Positions 26,540 through 34,895 of a DNA stretch of 64,000 nt are shown here, piece by piece; position 1 is the first letter of the stretch; each line of letters starts with the position of its first letter. A program made the position numbers and the translations under genes. The notes below the pieces were generated by a model. That model saw nothing but the letters and a program-made list of their open reading frames with translations, was not told where the DNA came from and ran no database searches. Source of the stretch: Chitinophagaceae bacterium (GTDB lineage: Bacteria > Bacteroidota > Bacteroidia > Chitinophagales > Chitinophagaceae); contig JAEUVB010000008.1 in NCBI GenBank assembly GCA_016786845.1, positions 1 to 64,000 on the forward strand, written 5' to 3'.

Positions 26540-27073
26540 ATGAATCAAACCGCTCAGCTTTCAGAATTTGGATGGTATGCCTTGTATACCATGCCAAGAG
26601 CAGAAAAAAAAGTACAGGAAAGATTGTTAAGGCATGGAATGGAAGTGTTTTTGCCGACCATTACCACCCTTAAAATGTGGTCTGATCGAAAGAAAAAAGT
26701 GACCTTGCCCTTATTGCCGGGTTTCATATTTGTAAAAATTCATTCAAGTGATTTTTCAGCACTAAAATTTATTCAGGGGGTTTTAGGTCCGGTTAAATAT
26801 CTGGGCAAGCCCGCTTTAATACGAGAAGATGAAATAGGTACGCTGCAGAAATTGATGGAAGAGCCGGATTATGTAAAAGCAGCTGATTTAATGGATCTGT
26901 CGATGGGAGAGCGGGTCGAAATCATCAAAGGCCCTCTAAAAGGAATATTCGGACATTACATTCGAACCCAAGGCCGATATCGCGTGGTGGTTGAACTGGA
27001 GGCCTTGGGACGTATGATAGAAGTGAATGTGTGTTTATCATTCCTTCAAAAAACAGGATTGCGTGTAGCTTAG
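26540..27073 (+). CDS. UpxY/NusG-like transcription antiterminator
   Basis: A 177-residue NusG paralogue. The NGN domain opens with FGWYALYTMPRAEKKVQERL and includes PLLPGFIFVKI; a KOW motif follows (LSMGERVEIIKGPLKGIFGHYI). In Bacteroides, UpxY proteins are the first gene of each capsule locus and prevent premature termination in it. The same position here, at the head of about 20 co-oriented genes, supports that role. I use the ATG at 26540; an upstream ATG at 26495 would lie inside the leader hairpins and add 15 unrelated residues. Confidence 0.87.
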   Translation: MNQTAQLSEFGWYALYTMPRAEKKVQERLLRHGMEVFLPTITTLKMWSDRKKKVTLPLLPGFIFVKIHSSDFSALKFIQGVLGPVKYLGKPALIREDEIGTLQKLMEEPDYVKAADLMDLSMGERVEIIKGPLKGIFGHYIRTQGRYRVVVELEALGRMIEVNVCLSFLQKTGLRVA

Positions 27074-27178
27074 TCGCTATAGGCATGGATGATAATTTTG
27101 GGTTGGCATATATGTGACTGACCACGGCGAAGCCATGTAAATCCGAATGATAAAAATGGAAACGATAAAGATTAAATC

Positions 27179-27901
27179 ATGAATGTATACGCCATCATAC
27201 CTGCGCGTTGTGGGTCGCAAGGATTGCCGGATAAAAATATCCGTAACTTGAACGGTATGCCTTTGATGGCCTACTCCATCAGATTTGCTCAGGCCTTAGG
27301 GGTAGATAAAGTCATATGTTCTACGGACTCTGAACAATATGCAGATATCGCCAGACAATACGGTGCGAAGGTTCCTTTTTTACGTTCAAAAGAAGCTGCT
27401 TCATCCACGGCCATGGAACAACATGTTTTGAAAGATTTATACGAAAAGATGGATCAATACGGGATCCCGCAACCGGATCTCATCGTTTGGTTGCGCCCTA
27501 CGTTCGTCTTTCGAAGTCTGAAGGATGTTCGCCAATGTATCGATTTGTTGAAAAATAATCCAGCCCTTAGCTCAGCACGAACGGTGTGTGAAGCAGAAGG
27601 AAGATTATACAAAGTGGAAGACCATCATTTAATACCTGACTTTGATGACCATGGAAAATCAATGATTCGACGCCAAGATTTTGGTGATCGTTATAAGGTG
27701 TTTAGCACCGATGTAATCCGAACGACAGATCGAAATTGTTCGGATGATTTTTTGGGTCGAAATGTAGCGGCCGTTATTACAAATAAACTATGTGGACTCG
27801 ATATAGATGATCTGTTCGATTTTCGTGTCGTTGAAAATATTTTAATCCATAATCCTGAATTAATCGATGAATATATTGAAGGGGCTTATACCCGAAATTA
27901 A
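27179..27901 (+). CDS. NeuA-like cytidylyltransferase (CMP-nonulosonate synthetase family)
   Basis: A 240-residue sugar nucleotidyltransferase. The CTP-binding loop is IPARCGSQGLPDKNIRNLNGMPL; CSTDSEQYADIARQYGAKVPF, the LRPTFVFR segment (LQPTSPLR in typical members) and the metal motif GLDIDDLFD follow. The family activates sialic, legionaminic or related acids as CMP-sugars. The NeuB-like gene two positions downstream supports a nonulosonate. The next gene starts inside its 3' end, 35 bp before the stop. Confidence 0.83.
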   Translation: MNVYAIIPARCGSQGLPDKNIRNLNGMPLMAYSIRFAQALGVDKVICSTDSEQYADIARQYGAKVPFLRSKEAASSTAMEQHVLKDLYEKMDQYGIPQPDLIVWLRPTFVFRSLKDVRQCIDLLKNNPALSSARTVCEAEGRLYKVEDHHLIPDFDDHGKSMIRRQDFGDRYKVFSTDVIRTTDRNCSDDFLGRNVAAVITNKLCGLDIDDLFDFRVVENILIHNPELIDEYIEGAYTRN

Positions 27902-28553
27902 ATTAGCCCTGCCTGAGATACTAAAATTGCGGTCGCAGAAGACAAAGAAAGAAGACGATAGCTATGTTTCTGAAGGCGATTTATTAGTTGATCGGATGGT
28001 GATCGATTTTGTCAAAAAGAATTATCCATCCGTGGTGGTGATTACTGAGGAGACCTATACGGCTTCAACGATTGATGTGCATGCAACCGAATTTGTCGCT
28101 ATCGTCGACCCTATTGACGGTACAGAAAATTTTATTTCCGGACTGCGGGAATGGGGTATTGGTGTTTGCATTTATCATAACGGAATTTTTGAAGAAGCAC
28201 TCATTGGACTTCCTGAATTAGATCAATACGTACATAGTGATGATGATATCGACAAGGTGTTTGATTCAAGGATTTATGGGATATCATCCTCTTTAACAAA
28301 AGAGGATCTGTTGGCACTCGAAAGTGGTTTTGAATATCGAATCATTGGGTGCTGTATGTACAATATGTTCAATGTCATCAGAGGATCATTTAAACAATTT
28401 CAAAATCCCAAGGGTGCTAAATCCTGGGACATATTGCCGGGGCTTAATATTGCCTTGAAAAACGGACTGGAAGTCATCGTAGATAACAAACCTTATCATG
28501 GAGAATTTTTACAAGCAACTGAACGATATCGTTTCTGTATTAAAAACCTTTGA
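27867..28553 (+). CDS. Inositol monophosphatase-family sugar phosphatase
   Basis: A 228-residue IMPase-family protein. Metal-binding motifs are ITEET (Glu61/62), DPIDGTENF (Asp81, Asp84) and SWDILPG (Asp188). It starts 35 bp inside the NeuA-like gene and ends 56 bp inside the NeuB-like gene, so the three are tightly coupled. A plausible job is dephosphorylating a phosphorylated nonulosonate such as a 9-phosphate before CMP activation. In Bacteroides thetaiotaomicron a HAD enzyme does this for KDN. Alternative roles are 3'-phosphoadenosine or inositol phosphate hydrolysis. Confidence 0.78.
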   Translation: MNILKGLIPEIKLALPEILKLRSQKTKKEDDSYVSEGDLLVDRMVIDFVKKNYPSVVVITEETYTASTIDVHATEFVAIVDPIDGTENFISGLREWGIGVCIYHNGIFEEALIGLPELDQYVHSDDDIDKVFDSRIYGISSSLTKEDLLALESGFEYRIIGCCMYNMFNVIRGSFKQFQNPKGAKSWDILPGLNIALKNGLEVIVDNKPYHGEFLQATERYRFCIKNL

Positions 28554-30093
28554 TCATATTGCGATTATCGGTAAAGGAAGAGGAATCTTAGACATTCCTA
28601 AAAATGCTTTGCAAAAAGCTTTTGTGATTAATGTGAATGATGCCGAGCGTTATGTGCCCGGCCATGTAACTATTTTTCATGCATCATGGATTTTAGATTC
28701 ACTGAAGGAACATGGTCTTAAAAATTCATTTTATATCAGCAGTCAACCCATGGATGAGTTGATCCAAAAGGATCAGAAATATATCTATGCGCCGTTTGAA
28801 CCCCAAAATAATGAAGGGGCAGAGCATATCGCTGCAGAATTTCAGCAGAAGGATTTTGTCATATCCGATTTCCTGTTGATTACCGCTATTCACCTGGCCT
28901 ATATTCTGAACCAACAATTGGATAGGCCTAAGAAAATTTACCTTCTGGGGTTCGATTTTCAGTATGACGACCGATCTGAGGTTTTAGATCTTTCGGGTCA
29001 TGAAGTGGATTATAAAAAGATTTTGTTGAAAACCCAAAAGGAGAATTTTCGCTTTGTTCGTTCGTATCTTCAAGATGTATTGAACATCGATTTGATTCAT
29101 GTCGGTAATAGTGATTTAAGTGATATTCATATTTCGGAATTTGCAGATTTATTTCTAGAGAAAACCATCTACTCTGGCAAGAGCAATTTTGACAACACAA
29201 GGGCCTATCAAAAACTGTTGCAAAAATGCGACCAGGATCATTACACCTTAGTGGTTGCTGAATTGACTAATAATCATATTGGAGATGCAGATCGTTTGGT
29301 GAATATGATCCGTATCGCTAAAAAGAATGGTGCCGATATGATAAAGGTACAAAAACGTCATGTAGATACTTTTTATACAGAGCAGGAATTAGCTACTTAC
29401 TACAAATCTCCTTTTGGAAATACATTAGGTGACTATCGCAGAGGTGTGGAACTCGACGAAAATTTGATGCAGGTATTGGTTGAAGAATGTGCGGCTTCTG
29501 AAATTGTTTGGTTCGCCTCAGTTTTGGATTATGCCTCTCTTCAGTTTCTGGCACCCTATAATCCACCGGTGATCAAGCTTCCTTCCACGATTTCCAATCA
29601 TCGGAATTTTTTGAAGAAAGTCGCCGAGGAATATTCAGGAGATCTCGTTATATCAACCGGATTCACGGATTTGCACTATGAAGAGTTTGTGCTGGATACG
29701 TTCTCGGGTGATCGTCGAATTTTCCTGCTCCAATGCACCTCAAGTTATCCTGCGCCACCCGAAGCATGTCAGATTGCAGTAGTACGACACTATGAGGAAT
29801 TGCGTACGGTTGGTCATCGTGTCAATTTATATTCAGGCTATAGCAGCCATGATTTGGGAAGCCTTGGAAGTATGATGGCCGTTGCGGCAGGTGCTTCAAT
29901 GGTTGAAAAACATGTAAAATATGGTAACCTGGAATGGATTCATTTTGACGGTGTAGCGCTTGATTTGACCACAGCTGAATTTGAAACGTATGTAAAGGAT
30001 ATCCGAAAGGCGCAACTGATGTGCGGCTCAAAAATGAAACAAATTCATCAAGCTGAACATCATAAATATAAACCGAATGAACAACACAATTAA
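28498..30093 (+). CDS. NeuB-like nonulosonate synthase fused to an N-terminal sialyltransferase-like domain
   Basis: A 531-residue two-domain protein. Residues ~18-215 form a Rossmann-like domain (HIAIIGKGRGILDI, FVINVNDAERYVPGHVTIFHAS, late KKIYLLGFDFQYDD) whose layout resembles GT42 sialyltransferases. Residues ~250-510 are the NeuB TIM barrel: VVAELTNNHIGDADRL, ADMIKVQKR, VISTGFTDLHYEE, LLQCTSSYPAPPE, GYSSHDLGSLGS and VEKHV. The antifreeze-like SAF domain that normally closes NeuB is absent; the chain ends about 20 residues after the barrel. NeuB condenses phosphoenolpyruvate with an N-acyl hexosamine or hexose phosphate. Barrel assignment is firm; the N-domain role is inference. Confidence 0.8.
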   Translation: MENFYKQLNDIVSVLKTFDHIAIIGKGRGILDIPKNALQKAFVINVNDAERYVPGHVTIFHASWILDSLKEHGLKNSFYISSQPMDELIQKDQKYIYAPFEPQNNEGAEHIAAEFQQKDFVISDFLLITAIHLAYILNQQLDRPKKIYLLGFDFQYDDRSEVLDLSGHEVDYKKILLKTQKENFRFVRSYLQDVLNIDLIHVGNSDLSDIHISEFADLFLEKTIYSGKSNFDNTRAYQKLLQKCDQDHYTLVVAELTNNHIGDADRLVNMIRIAKKNGADMIKVQKRHVDTFYTEQELATYYKSPFGNTLGDYRRGVELDENLMQVLVEECAASEIVWFASVLDYASLQFLAPYNPPVIKLPSTISNHRNFLKKVAEEYSGDLVISTGFTDLHYEEFVLDTFSGDRRIFLLQCTSSYPAPPEACQIAVVRHYEELRTVGHRVNLYSGYSSHDLGSLGSMMAVAAGASMVEKHVKYGNLEWIHFDGVALDLTTAEFETYVKDIRKAQLMCGSKMKQIHQAEHHKYKPNEQHN

Positions 30094-30099
30094 TTACTG

Positions 30100-30930
30100 A
30101 TGAAAGTACTTCCATATATCAAACAGAAATTTTTCAGAGCCATTTTTAGCCTGGACAAAAAAGCTGCATTTTATGCCTTAAGAAATATCTATTATGAAGG
30201 CATGGTCCGCCGACTGAACGATGCCTCAAAGTTCAATTGGGATCAATTTAAGGTCAGTCAGACTCCTGAGAAATTTGAAGATCTGACGGGATTGTTTTTT
30301 CGTAGCCCACTCACAAGAGGTATACTGCGTCAGGATATTGATGAAGCCGCTTTATTGTTTAAATCGATAAGTGCGATCCCTCATGCCAAAGGTGTGGAAA
30401 TTGGAAGATTCTATGGTGGGAGTACAGTCTTACTTACTACGGCTATCGGAAGTCAGGGGAAACTTTACTCAATCGATATCGCACCTAAATTTAATGATCA
30501 GGAACTCATCGCTGTTCTAAAGAAACTGGGATTCCAGGATAGAGTTAAATTGATTATTGACGATGCAAATAAAATAGATATTGATGAAGAACTGGATTTT
30601 GCTTTCATCGATGGAGATCATAGTTACGAAGGTGCAAGGCTGGATCATAATAAATGGGGACGTAAACTAAAACCAGGTGCATTATTGATCCATCATGATA
30701 TGGCGAATAGCCGCCCTCACAGCGTACAATGGAATGATCTCGCTGAGTTGTATACCTCTATTCTGAAAACTCAAAGCACTTGTCTGCAAGTTGTAGCGGA
30801 AGCCGGTAGCATGGTGGTCTTTCGTAAAACCGGCGATGCATGGATAGATGTACCACCGGGTCAAAATCAGATGGTGAATACAGAAGGAGTTCAATCGAAA
30901 GTCAATTCATACCTTAATAGGGAAGATTAA
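30100..30930 (+). CDS. Class I SAM-dependent methyltransferase (Methyltransf_24-like)
   Basis: A 276-residue cytoplasmic protein. The SAM motif is GVEIGRFYGGSTVLLTTAIG, followed by LYSIDIAP, and the family motif DFAFIDGDHSYEGARLDHNKWGRKLKPGALLIHHD. This branch includes sugar and cephalosporin-hydroxylase-like O-methyltransferases. It starts 6 bp after the NeuB fusion, so it may methylate a sugar of the polysaccharide. Confidence 0.78.
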   Translation: MKVLPYIKQKFFRAIFSLDKKAAFYALRNIYYEGMVRRLNDASKFNWDQFKVSQTPEKFEDLTGLFFRSPLTRGILRQDIDEAALLFKSISAIPHAKGVEIGRFYGGSTVLLTTAIGSQGKLYSIDIAPKFNDQELIAVLKKLGFQDRVKLIIDDANKIDIDEELDFAFIDGDHSYEGARLDHNKWGRKLKPGALLIHHDMANSRPHSVQWNDLAELYTSILKTQSTCLQVVAEAGSMVVFRKTGDAWIDVPPGQNQMVNTEGVQSKVNSYLNRED

Positions 30931-30932
30931 AT

Positions 30933-32417
30933 ATTCTTATCAGTAAAATACTCAAAATATTTAAAACAGATATCGGGAAGGCCGTCACTTCCGGTTATGG
31001 GTTGTTTTTTCTAAATAATATTGTTGCTCTATTTATGACGCCATATATTTTGCGTTATGTTTCGAGGGAAGAATATGGATTGTATTTGCTGTGCATTGAC
31101 TTCCTCTCCTGGATGAGTTTTCTACAATTGGGTACAGCCAAGGTTTTAGAATCGACCACAGGAAAGCTCATAGGCGAAGAAAATTATGGAGAAATTAACA
31201 AAGCCTATAATACTACGTTTTTCTTTCAACTGGGTATAGCCTTGTTTATCATTCCATTTTATTATATACTGGTCACAACAGGCATACAGAAAAATTCATT
31301 TCATGAGGCTTTTCCGGTCATTATCATCATTTTTTCTGTGTCTGCAGCCTTGGAATTAATACGTCAAACATTTTCAGCACTGCTGATTGCCAGTAAAAAA
31401 ATATATATCGATAATTCGATACAGATTGTTTTCAATTTGTTGAATTTCGGATTGATTTTATTGCTTGTGCCATATCTTGGATTGCTGGGTCTGGCCATGA
31501 TCAACATTATGAGCATTGCCTTAATGCTCATCCGGTCTAATATTCGGGTGAGGCATGTCTATCCGGCTATTCGAACTCGTTGGGCATCCTTTGACCGTAA
31601 ACAATTAGTCTATTTTCTCAAAAACGGCATCTATTTCAGCCTGGGCACTATCGCCACGATACTGATCATGAAAATGGATTCCTATTTTATTGGGTTGAAA
31701 ATCGACTTTGCCACTGTAGCTTATTACTTCATTACCATCAAGTTATTTGTGATCTCTGAAAAGTTGATCGGTACACTTTTAAACAATTTTAGGCCTTATA
31801 TCGCACAGATGTTCGGACGTAAGGAATTTGCCAATATGCTTTCTTTTTATGAATTGTTTATACCGGTAACCACGGCAACGGCATGTGTTATAGTCAGTGT
31901 ACTGATGGTATTGAATCAATACTTTGTGAACTATTGGGTAGGAGCAGATTTCTTTCTTGGGTCTGAATTTGGGAACTATTATGCTGTTTTTATCATTTTT
32001 AATTTGATGGCATTGCCATGCCGTATTATCCTGAGTGCAACACTATATCGATTAAGAGAGCATAGTTTTCTGCGTGTTGCCGAAGGGATACTGAGGTTCT
32101 TATTCATCGTTTCATTATTTGCAATATTCCATTTGAAAGTATTGCCAATTTCTTCTCTGATCGCCTCTATCATTTTTGGGTTTGTTTCACTGAATTTTTT
32201 AGTTCGACATTTCTTTCAATCCAGAGAGCTAAAGTATTCAAACAAACATTATCTCATGGTTGTTGCGATTATCTCAGCACTTCTCATCAGCACGCTCACC
32301 GGATTGACCTGGTTATTGCCATCTATACTTTTACTTTTTGGGATAGGGGTACTCTTCTATAATTATCAGTACAAAAGGCAGCAAATGCTCACCTTGATAA
32401 AGCTCATTATTAAATAG
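30933..32417 (+). CDS. Polysaccharide flippase, Wzx/MOP superfamily
   Basis: A ~490-residue membrane protein with 12-14 predicted hydrophobic helices. The start GYGLFFLNNIVALFMTPYILRYVSREEYGLY matches the first helix and following loop of MOP flippases. It would move lipid-linked repeat units across the inner membrane. No ATG is available: the frame opens after a stop at 30918. TTG at 31002 would cut into helix 1, whereas ATT at 30933, two bases after the previous stop, gives a normal cytoplasmic N-terminus (ILISKILKIFKTDIGKAVTS). The start given is therefore provisional. Confidence 0.8.
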   Translation: MLISKILKIFKTDIGKAVTSGYGLFFLNNIVALFMTPYILRYVSREEYGLYLLCIDFLSWMSFLQLGTAKVLESTTGKLIGEENYGEINKAYNTTFFFQLGIALFIIPFYYILVTTGIQKNSFHEAFPVIIIIFSVSAALELIRQTFSALLIASKKIYIDNSIQIVFNLLNFGLILLLVPYLGLLGLAMINIMSIALMLIRSNIRVRHVYPAIRTRWASFDRKQLVYFLKNGIYFSLGTIATILIMKMDSYFIGLKIDFATVAYYFITIKLFVISEKLIGTLLNNFRPYIAQMFGRKEFANMLSFYELFIPVTTATACVIVSVLMVLNQYFVNYWVGADFFLGSEFGNYYAVFIIFNLMALPCRIILSATLYRLREHSFLRVAEGILRFLFIVSLFAIFHLKVLPISSLIASIIFGFVSLNFLVRHFFQSRELKYSNKHYLMVVAIISALLISTLTGLTWLLPSILLLFGIGVLFYNYQYKRQQMLTLIKLIIK

Positions 32418-32419
32418 GG

Positions 32420-33745
32420 ATGTCGAATCCGATTTTAGGCATATTACTCGAATATGGATTTCATGAAATAAAAAAGTATATCCATAGTGGATTGGCAAAG
32501 CGGTTGGCCACTAAATTCGATCTTGTTTGGTTTGCTCCGGATAAAGGAAGCGAGGCGTTTGATGTTTATTTTAAACAAACCGGATTTCCGGTCATTTACC
32601 TCCATGAACATGAAATTGTAACCGGCCCTTTGAAAATTGAAATCAGGAATCATACCATTCGAAAACATTGGATGGCTCGAAAACGATTGGGCGCTTTTCA
32701 TAATTATAAAGCGCTTCAAGGCCATAGTGTTTTATCTAACCTGATCGGGCAAGATGTTATGAAAAGATTTTTCGAACAAGCAACGCTTAAGGCCGTCAGG
32801 AAACATTATTATTCAGAATCATTGAACAATATCCTTGAACGTGAAAAAATCACCCATCTCTTGATGACAAGTTATGTTTCAGGATATGCAAAAAGTATGG
32901 CAGCAACAGCTTCTAAAAAATCCATACCTGTCAATTTCTTAGTCAACAGCTGGAAGGATATCTTTATCAATAATTTTGTACCCTTTGAACATTTAAAGAA
33001 TATTTTTGTTTGGGATGATCGAATGCTTGGCAATTATTTGCTACACATGCCTTATCTCCGTTCCTCAAAGTTTCGGGTTACCGGCAACCCAACTTTCGAT
33101 ATCCTGAAACAAGCAAAACCCAAGCATTCCCGCAAGGATTATGCTTTAAAATACAAAATACCCGAACAAGCAGATTGGTTTTATTATACCATGATGCCAC
33201 CGGGTTTGGTCAATGACGAGATTGAAACGATCATAGCGCTTGCCAATGAATTGTTGAGATTTTACAGACCCGATCAAGCCTCCATTTTGGTGAAGCTGAA
33301 TCCTAATCATCCTGCCGGAATGTTCAGTCAATTGAATTTACCGAGCAATGTATTTCTGACGGATCAATATTGCGAGTATGATCCTGAAAAAGATATGCTC
33401 GTTCAAAGCCCGGAAGGCGAAACGGAATGGATCGATTTATTGTTACACACACGGCTCAATCTGAGTGTGCCTTCTACCGTTACCTTGGAATTTTTAACAC
33501 TCGGAAAGCCTGTTATCAATATTGGCTTTGATCGAACAGGTCAAAAAGATCCAAGACTCAACCAATTTTTTGAAGCAGGATTTTACAAACCACTTTTTGA
33601 TGCCGGTAAAGTATATAAAGCAGAAAATTTATCCATGTTTGAATCGGTATTGAAAAGTGCGCTTATAGTGAATCCAATCGCTCATACGATGGAATTGGAG
33701 ACATTGTCCGGAGATTTAATTTTATCGAGTCTGATTGAAAACTGA
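32420..33745 (+). CDS. GT-B-fold glycosyltransferase-like protein, unassigned family
   Basis: A 441-residue soluble protein. I do not recognise the exact family. The C-terminal half has features of GT-B transferases that use CMP- or UDP-sugars: VKLNPNHPAGMF, then SVPSTVTLEFLTLGKPVINIGFD, similar to capsule Kdo-, polysialyl- and glycerophospho-transferases. The N-terminal half (KRLATKFDLVWFAPDKGSEAFD) looks like the acceptor domain. It begins 2 bp after the flippase. With NeuA/NeuB-like genes nearby, it is the best candidate to transfer the CMP-activated nonulosonate, but this is inference. Confidence 0.6.
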   Translation: MSNPILGILLEYGFHEIKKYIHSGLAKRLATKFDLVWFAPDKGSEAFDVYFKQTGFPVIYLHEHEIVTGPLKIEIRNHTIRKHWMARKRLGAFHNYKALQGHSVLSNLIGQDVMKRFFEQATLKAVRKHYYSESLNNILEREKITHLLMTSYVSGYAKSMAATASKKSIPVNFLVNSWKDIFINNFVPFEHLKNIFVWDDRMLGNYLLHMPYLRSSKFRVTGNPTFDILKQAKPKHSRKDYALKYKIPEQADWFYYTMMPPGLVNDEIETIIALANELLRFYRPDQASILVKLNPNHPAGMFSQLNLPSNVFLTDQYCEYDPEKDMLVQSPEGETEWIDLLLHTRLNLSVPSTVTLEFLTLGKPVINIGFDRTGQKDPRLNQFFEAGFYKPLFDAGKVYKAENLSMFESVLKSALIVNPIAHTMELETLSGDLILSSLIEN

Positions 33746-34895
33746 TTTACACATATTGTTCATTTGCAATGAATATCCACCATATAAACACGGAGGGATT
33801 GGCATATTTGTAAAAAATCTGGCAGAAGAATTGGTACAGCATAAAATTCAATGCACAGTGGCCGGAGTTTATCCGGATGCTGCTGATTCCAATGAAATCA
33901 TCAATGGGGTAAGAATATTGCGAATGGCAAAAAAAATGATACGCTTTCCGTTTAGTAGTCGTTTGAATAATTTGCTCAATGAAAGAAAGGCTCGTTCGCA
34001 ACTATCACGATTGGTGAAGCAGCTCCATGATCAATATCAGTTTACAGCCATTGAGTCCTATGATTGGGGTGGACCTTTGTTATCGAAGCCGTCTTGTCCT
34101 TTAATAGTAAGGTTGCATGGAAGTCACACTGCTCATGCTATTTCTGAAGGAAAACCCTATTCAAAAATGTTGGCGCATTGGGAGAGAAGATCTTTGAAAA
34201 TAGCGGATCAAATCGTGAGTGTTTCTCATCATATGATGACGTTGACGGAAAAGGCTTTTGGTCACTTCTCTCAGCCCGCCACAATCATTTATAATTCGGT
34301 GAATGAATCCATTTTTTTTCCGCATCATGAGGTGATCAGAGATTCAAACATGATACTCTTTGTCGGAAAATTTCATATTCGGAAAGGTGTTTATGAATTG
34401 TTTTCGATATTGAATCATTTATTGCGTTTGAACCCCGATGCACATTTTTTATTTGTGGGTCATCACACCACAGAACAATCGGATGAATTGCTCAGTATAG
34501 TTAGTCCTGATTTTCATTCGAGAATCCGATTTAAACATGCGGTCGATCAGATACAACTTCCGAAAATCTATAGCCAGGCAAGTTTGATGATAATGCCTAC
34601 CCGGGCTGAAGCATTCGGATTGACCGTGATAGAAGCTATGGCTTGCGGATGTGTGGTAGCCATGAGTAATTTGCCCATTACACATGAAATTATTTCAGAT
34701 GAAATGGATGGTTTGATCATCGATCCGGAAAATTCGGAAATGACTTCAAAGCGTATTCATCAATTATTGGGTAATCCTTCCAAATTGAATCAAATGCGTG
34801 AAGCTGCAGTAAGAAAAGTAAAACTAAGTTTCAGCAATGAAAAGATATTAGCTCAGAATTTGAATTTATACAAGAACTTGATTCATGAGGCTTGA
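33735..34895 (+). CDS. Glycosyltransferase family 4
   Basis: A 386-residue GT-B enzyme. N-terminal ICNEYPPYKHGGIGIFVKNLAEEL is the acceptor-side glycine loop; IVRLHGS, NSVNESIF, ILFVGKFHIRKGVYEL and the donor motif MPTRAEAFGLTVIEAMACG (E-x7-E) are standard for GT4. Donor and acceptor are unknown. The frame has no ATG near the expected start, so TTG at 33735, overlapping the previous gene by 11 bp, is the likely start. Confidence 0.85.
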   Translation: MKTDLHILFICNEYPPYKHGGIGIFVKNLAEELVQHKIQCTVAGVYPDAADSNEIINGVRILRMAKKMIRFPFSSRLNNLLNERKARSQLSRLVKQLHDQYQFTAIESYDWGGPLLSKPSCPLIVRLHGSHTAHAISEGKPYSKMLAHWERRSLKIADQIVSVSHHMMTLTEKAFGHFSQPATIIYNSVNESIFFPHHEVIRDSNMILFVGKFHIRKGVYELFSILNHLLRLNPDAHFLFVGHHTTEQSDELLSIVSPDFHSRIRFKHAVDQIQLPKIYSQASLMIMPTRAEAFGLTVIEAMACGCVVAMSNLPITHEIISDEMDGLIIDPENSEMTSKRIHQLLGNPSKLNQMREAAVRKVKLSFSNEKILAQNLNLYKNLIHEA

